This document shows, in pieces, positions 38,983 through 39,219 of a stretch of 39,219 bases of DNA. The DNA lies in contig FN649738.1 in the NCBI GenBank assembly GCA_000310025.1, positions 2,689,023-2,728,241 of the forward strand, given 5' to 3'. Under the pieces are notes generated by a model. That model did not search any database, was not told where the DNA came from, and was given only the letters and a program-made list of their open reading frames with translations. Made by a program: the position numbers and the translations under genes. Every line of letters begins with the position of its first letter. The stretch's first letter is position 1. This DNA is from Ectocarpus siliculosus (Eukaryota; Sar; Phaeophyceae; Ectocarpales; Ectocarpaceae).

Positions 38983-39219
38983 TATCTGTACCGTACTGCC
39001 TGCTGTTCGGCAGTTTCATGGCAAGCAAACAACGTACTCGGTGCCCACACAAACGTACGCTACGACAGCATAGTAGATGCCAAACCTGCTGCGTACGCTT
39101 CTGTCGCCGTCGTGCGTGCACTGCTGTTCAACAGGCCCAACGACCGCAGTCTACCCCGCAGCTTCATCCTCCGCGTTGTGGGGCTCTGGCTGGTGGACAT
39201 GATGGTGTTTCCCTCCTAC
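38983..39219 (+). CDS. Open frame running off the right edge, uncertain
   Basis: 79 codons without a stop up to the window end, including NNVLGAHTNVRYDSIVDAK, RALLFNRPND and a hydrophobic stretch FILRVVGLWLVDMMVFPSY. It has no start codon in a good place; an acceptor at ttcggcag near 39011 could open it. It could be an exon of the gene starting at 38255, or chance. Confidence 0.22.

Overview
The window is nuclear DNA of a photosynthetic or otherwise GC-rich protist, most likely a brown alga (Ectocarpus-like stramenopile). The reasons are many short exons of about 50-250 nt split by introns of several hundred bases, GC-rich coding DNA full of Gln, Ala and Gly homopolymers, abundant simple repeats, and a 100-N assembly gap. 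The organism assignment is inference from genome style. I found no virus, plasmid, CRISPR array, rRNA or convincing tRNA.

Four multi-exon genes could be rebuilt by hand, joining exons so that reading phase is kept at every junction. From left to right: (1) minus strand 6059-2643, a 519-residue protein resembling the coiled-coil family CCDC24. (2) Minus strand 16646-8176, an R3H + SUZ domain RNA-binding protein with a long RGG-, Gln- and Ala-rich (prion-like) C-terminal half; an N gap falls inside its largest exon. (3) Minus strand, about 19775 (5' end unresolved) to 17854, a NIP30/FAM192A (PSME3IP1) family nuclear protein. (4) Plus strand, about 22428 (first exon unresolved) to 35346, MCM9, the MCM-family helicase of recombination and mismatch repair, in about 22 exons with intact Walker A, Walker B and arginine-finger motifs. 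A possible first exon of a further plus-strand gene lies at 38255-38319. The remaining stretches (1-2642, 6060-8175, 16647-17853, 35347-38254) hold no gene I can recognise.

The genes do not form a pathway. Genes 1-3 are head to tail on the minus strand, and genes 3 and 4 diverge from a shared upstream region of roughly 2 kb. The most interesting signals are in gene architecture. About four introns of some 35 need a GC rather than GT donor. Two introns carry tandem duplications that copied the 3' splice site, leaving decoy acceptors; one decoy would give an in-frame 56-residue insertion just before the R3H domain, the other an early stop. The R3H core motif has Tyr where the name-giving His should be, and the MCM9 sensor-1 motif has Thr for Pro. 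I did not find a clearly new multi-gene biological system.
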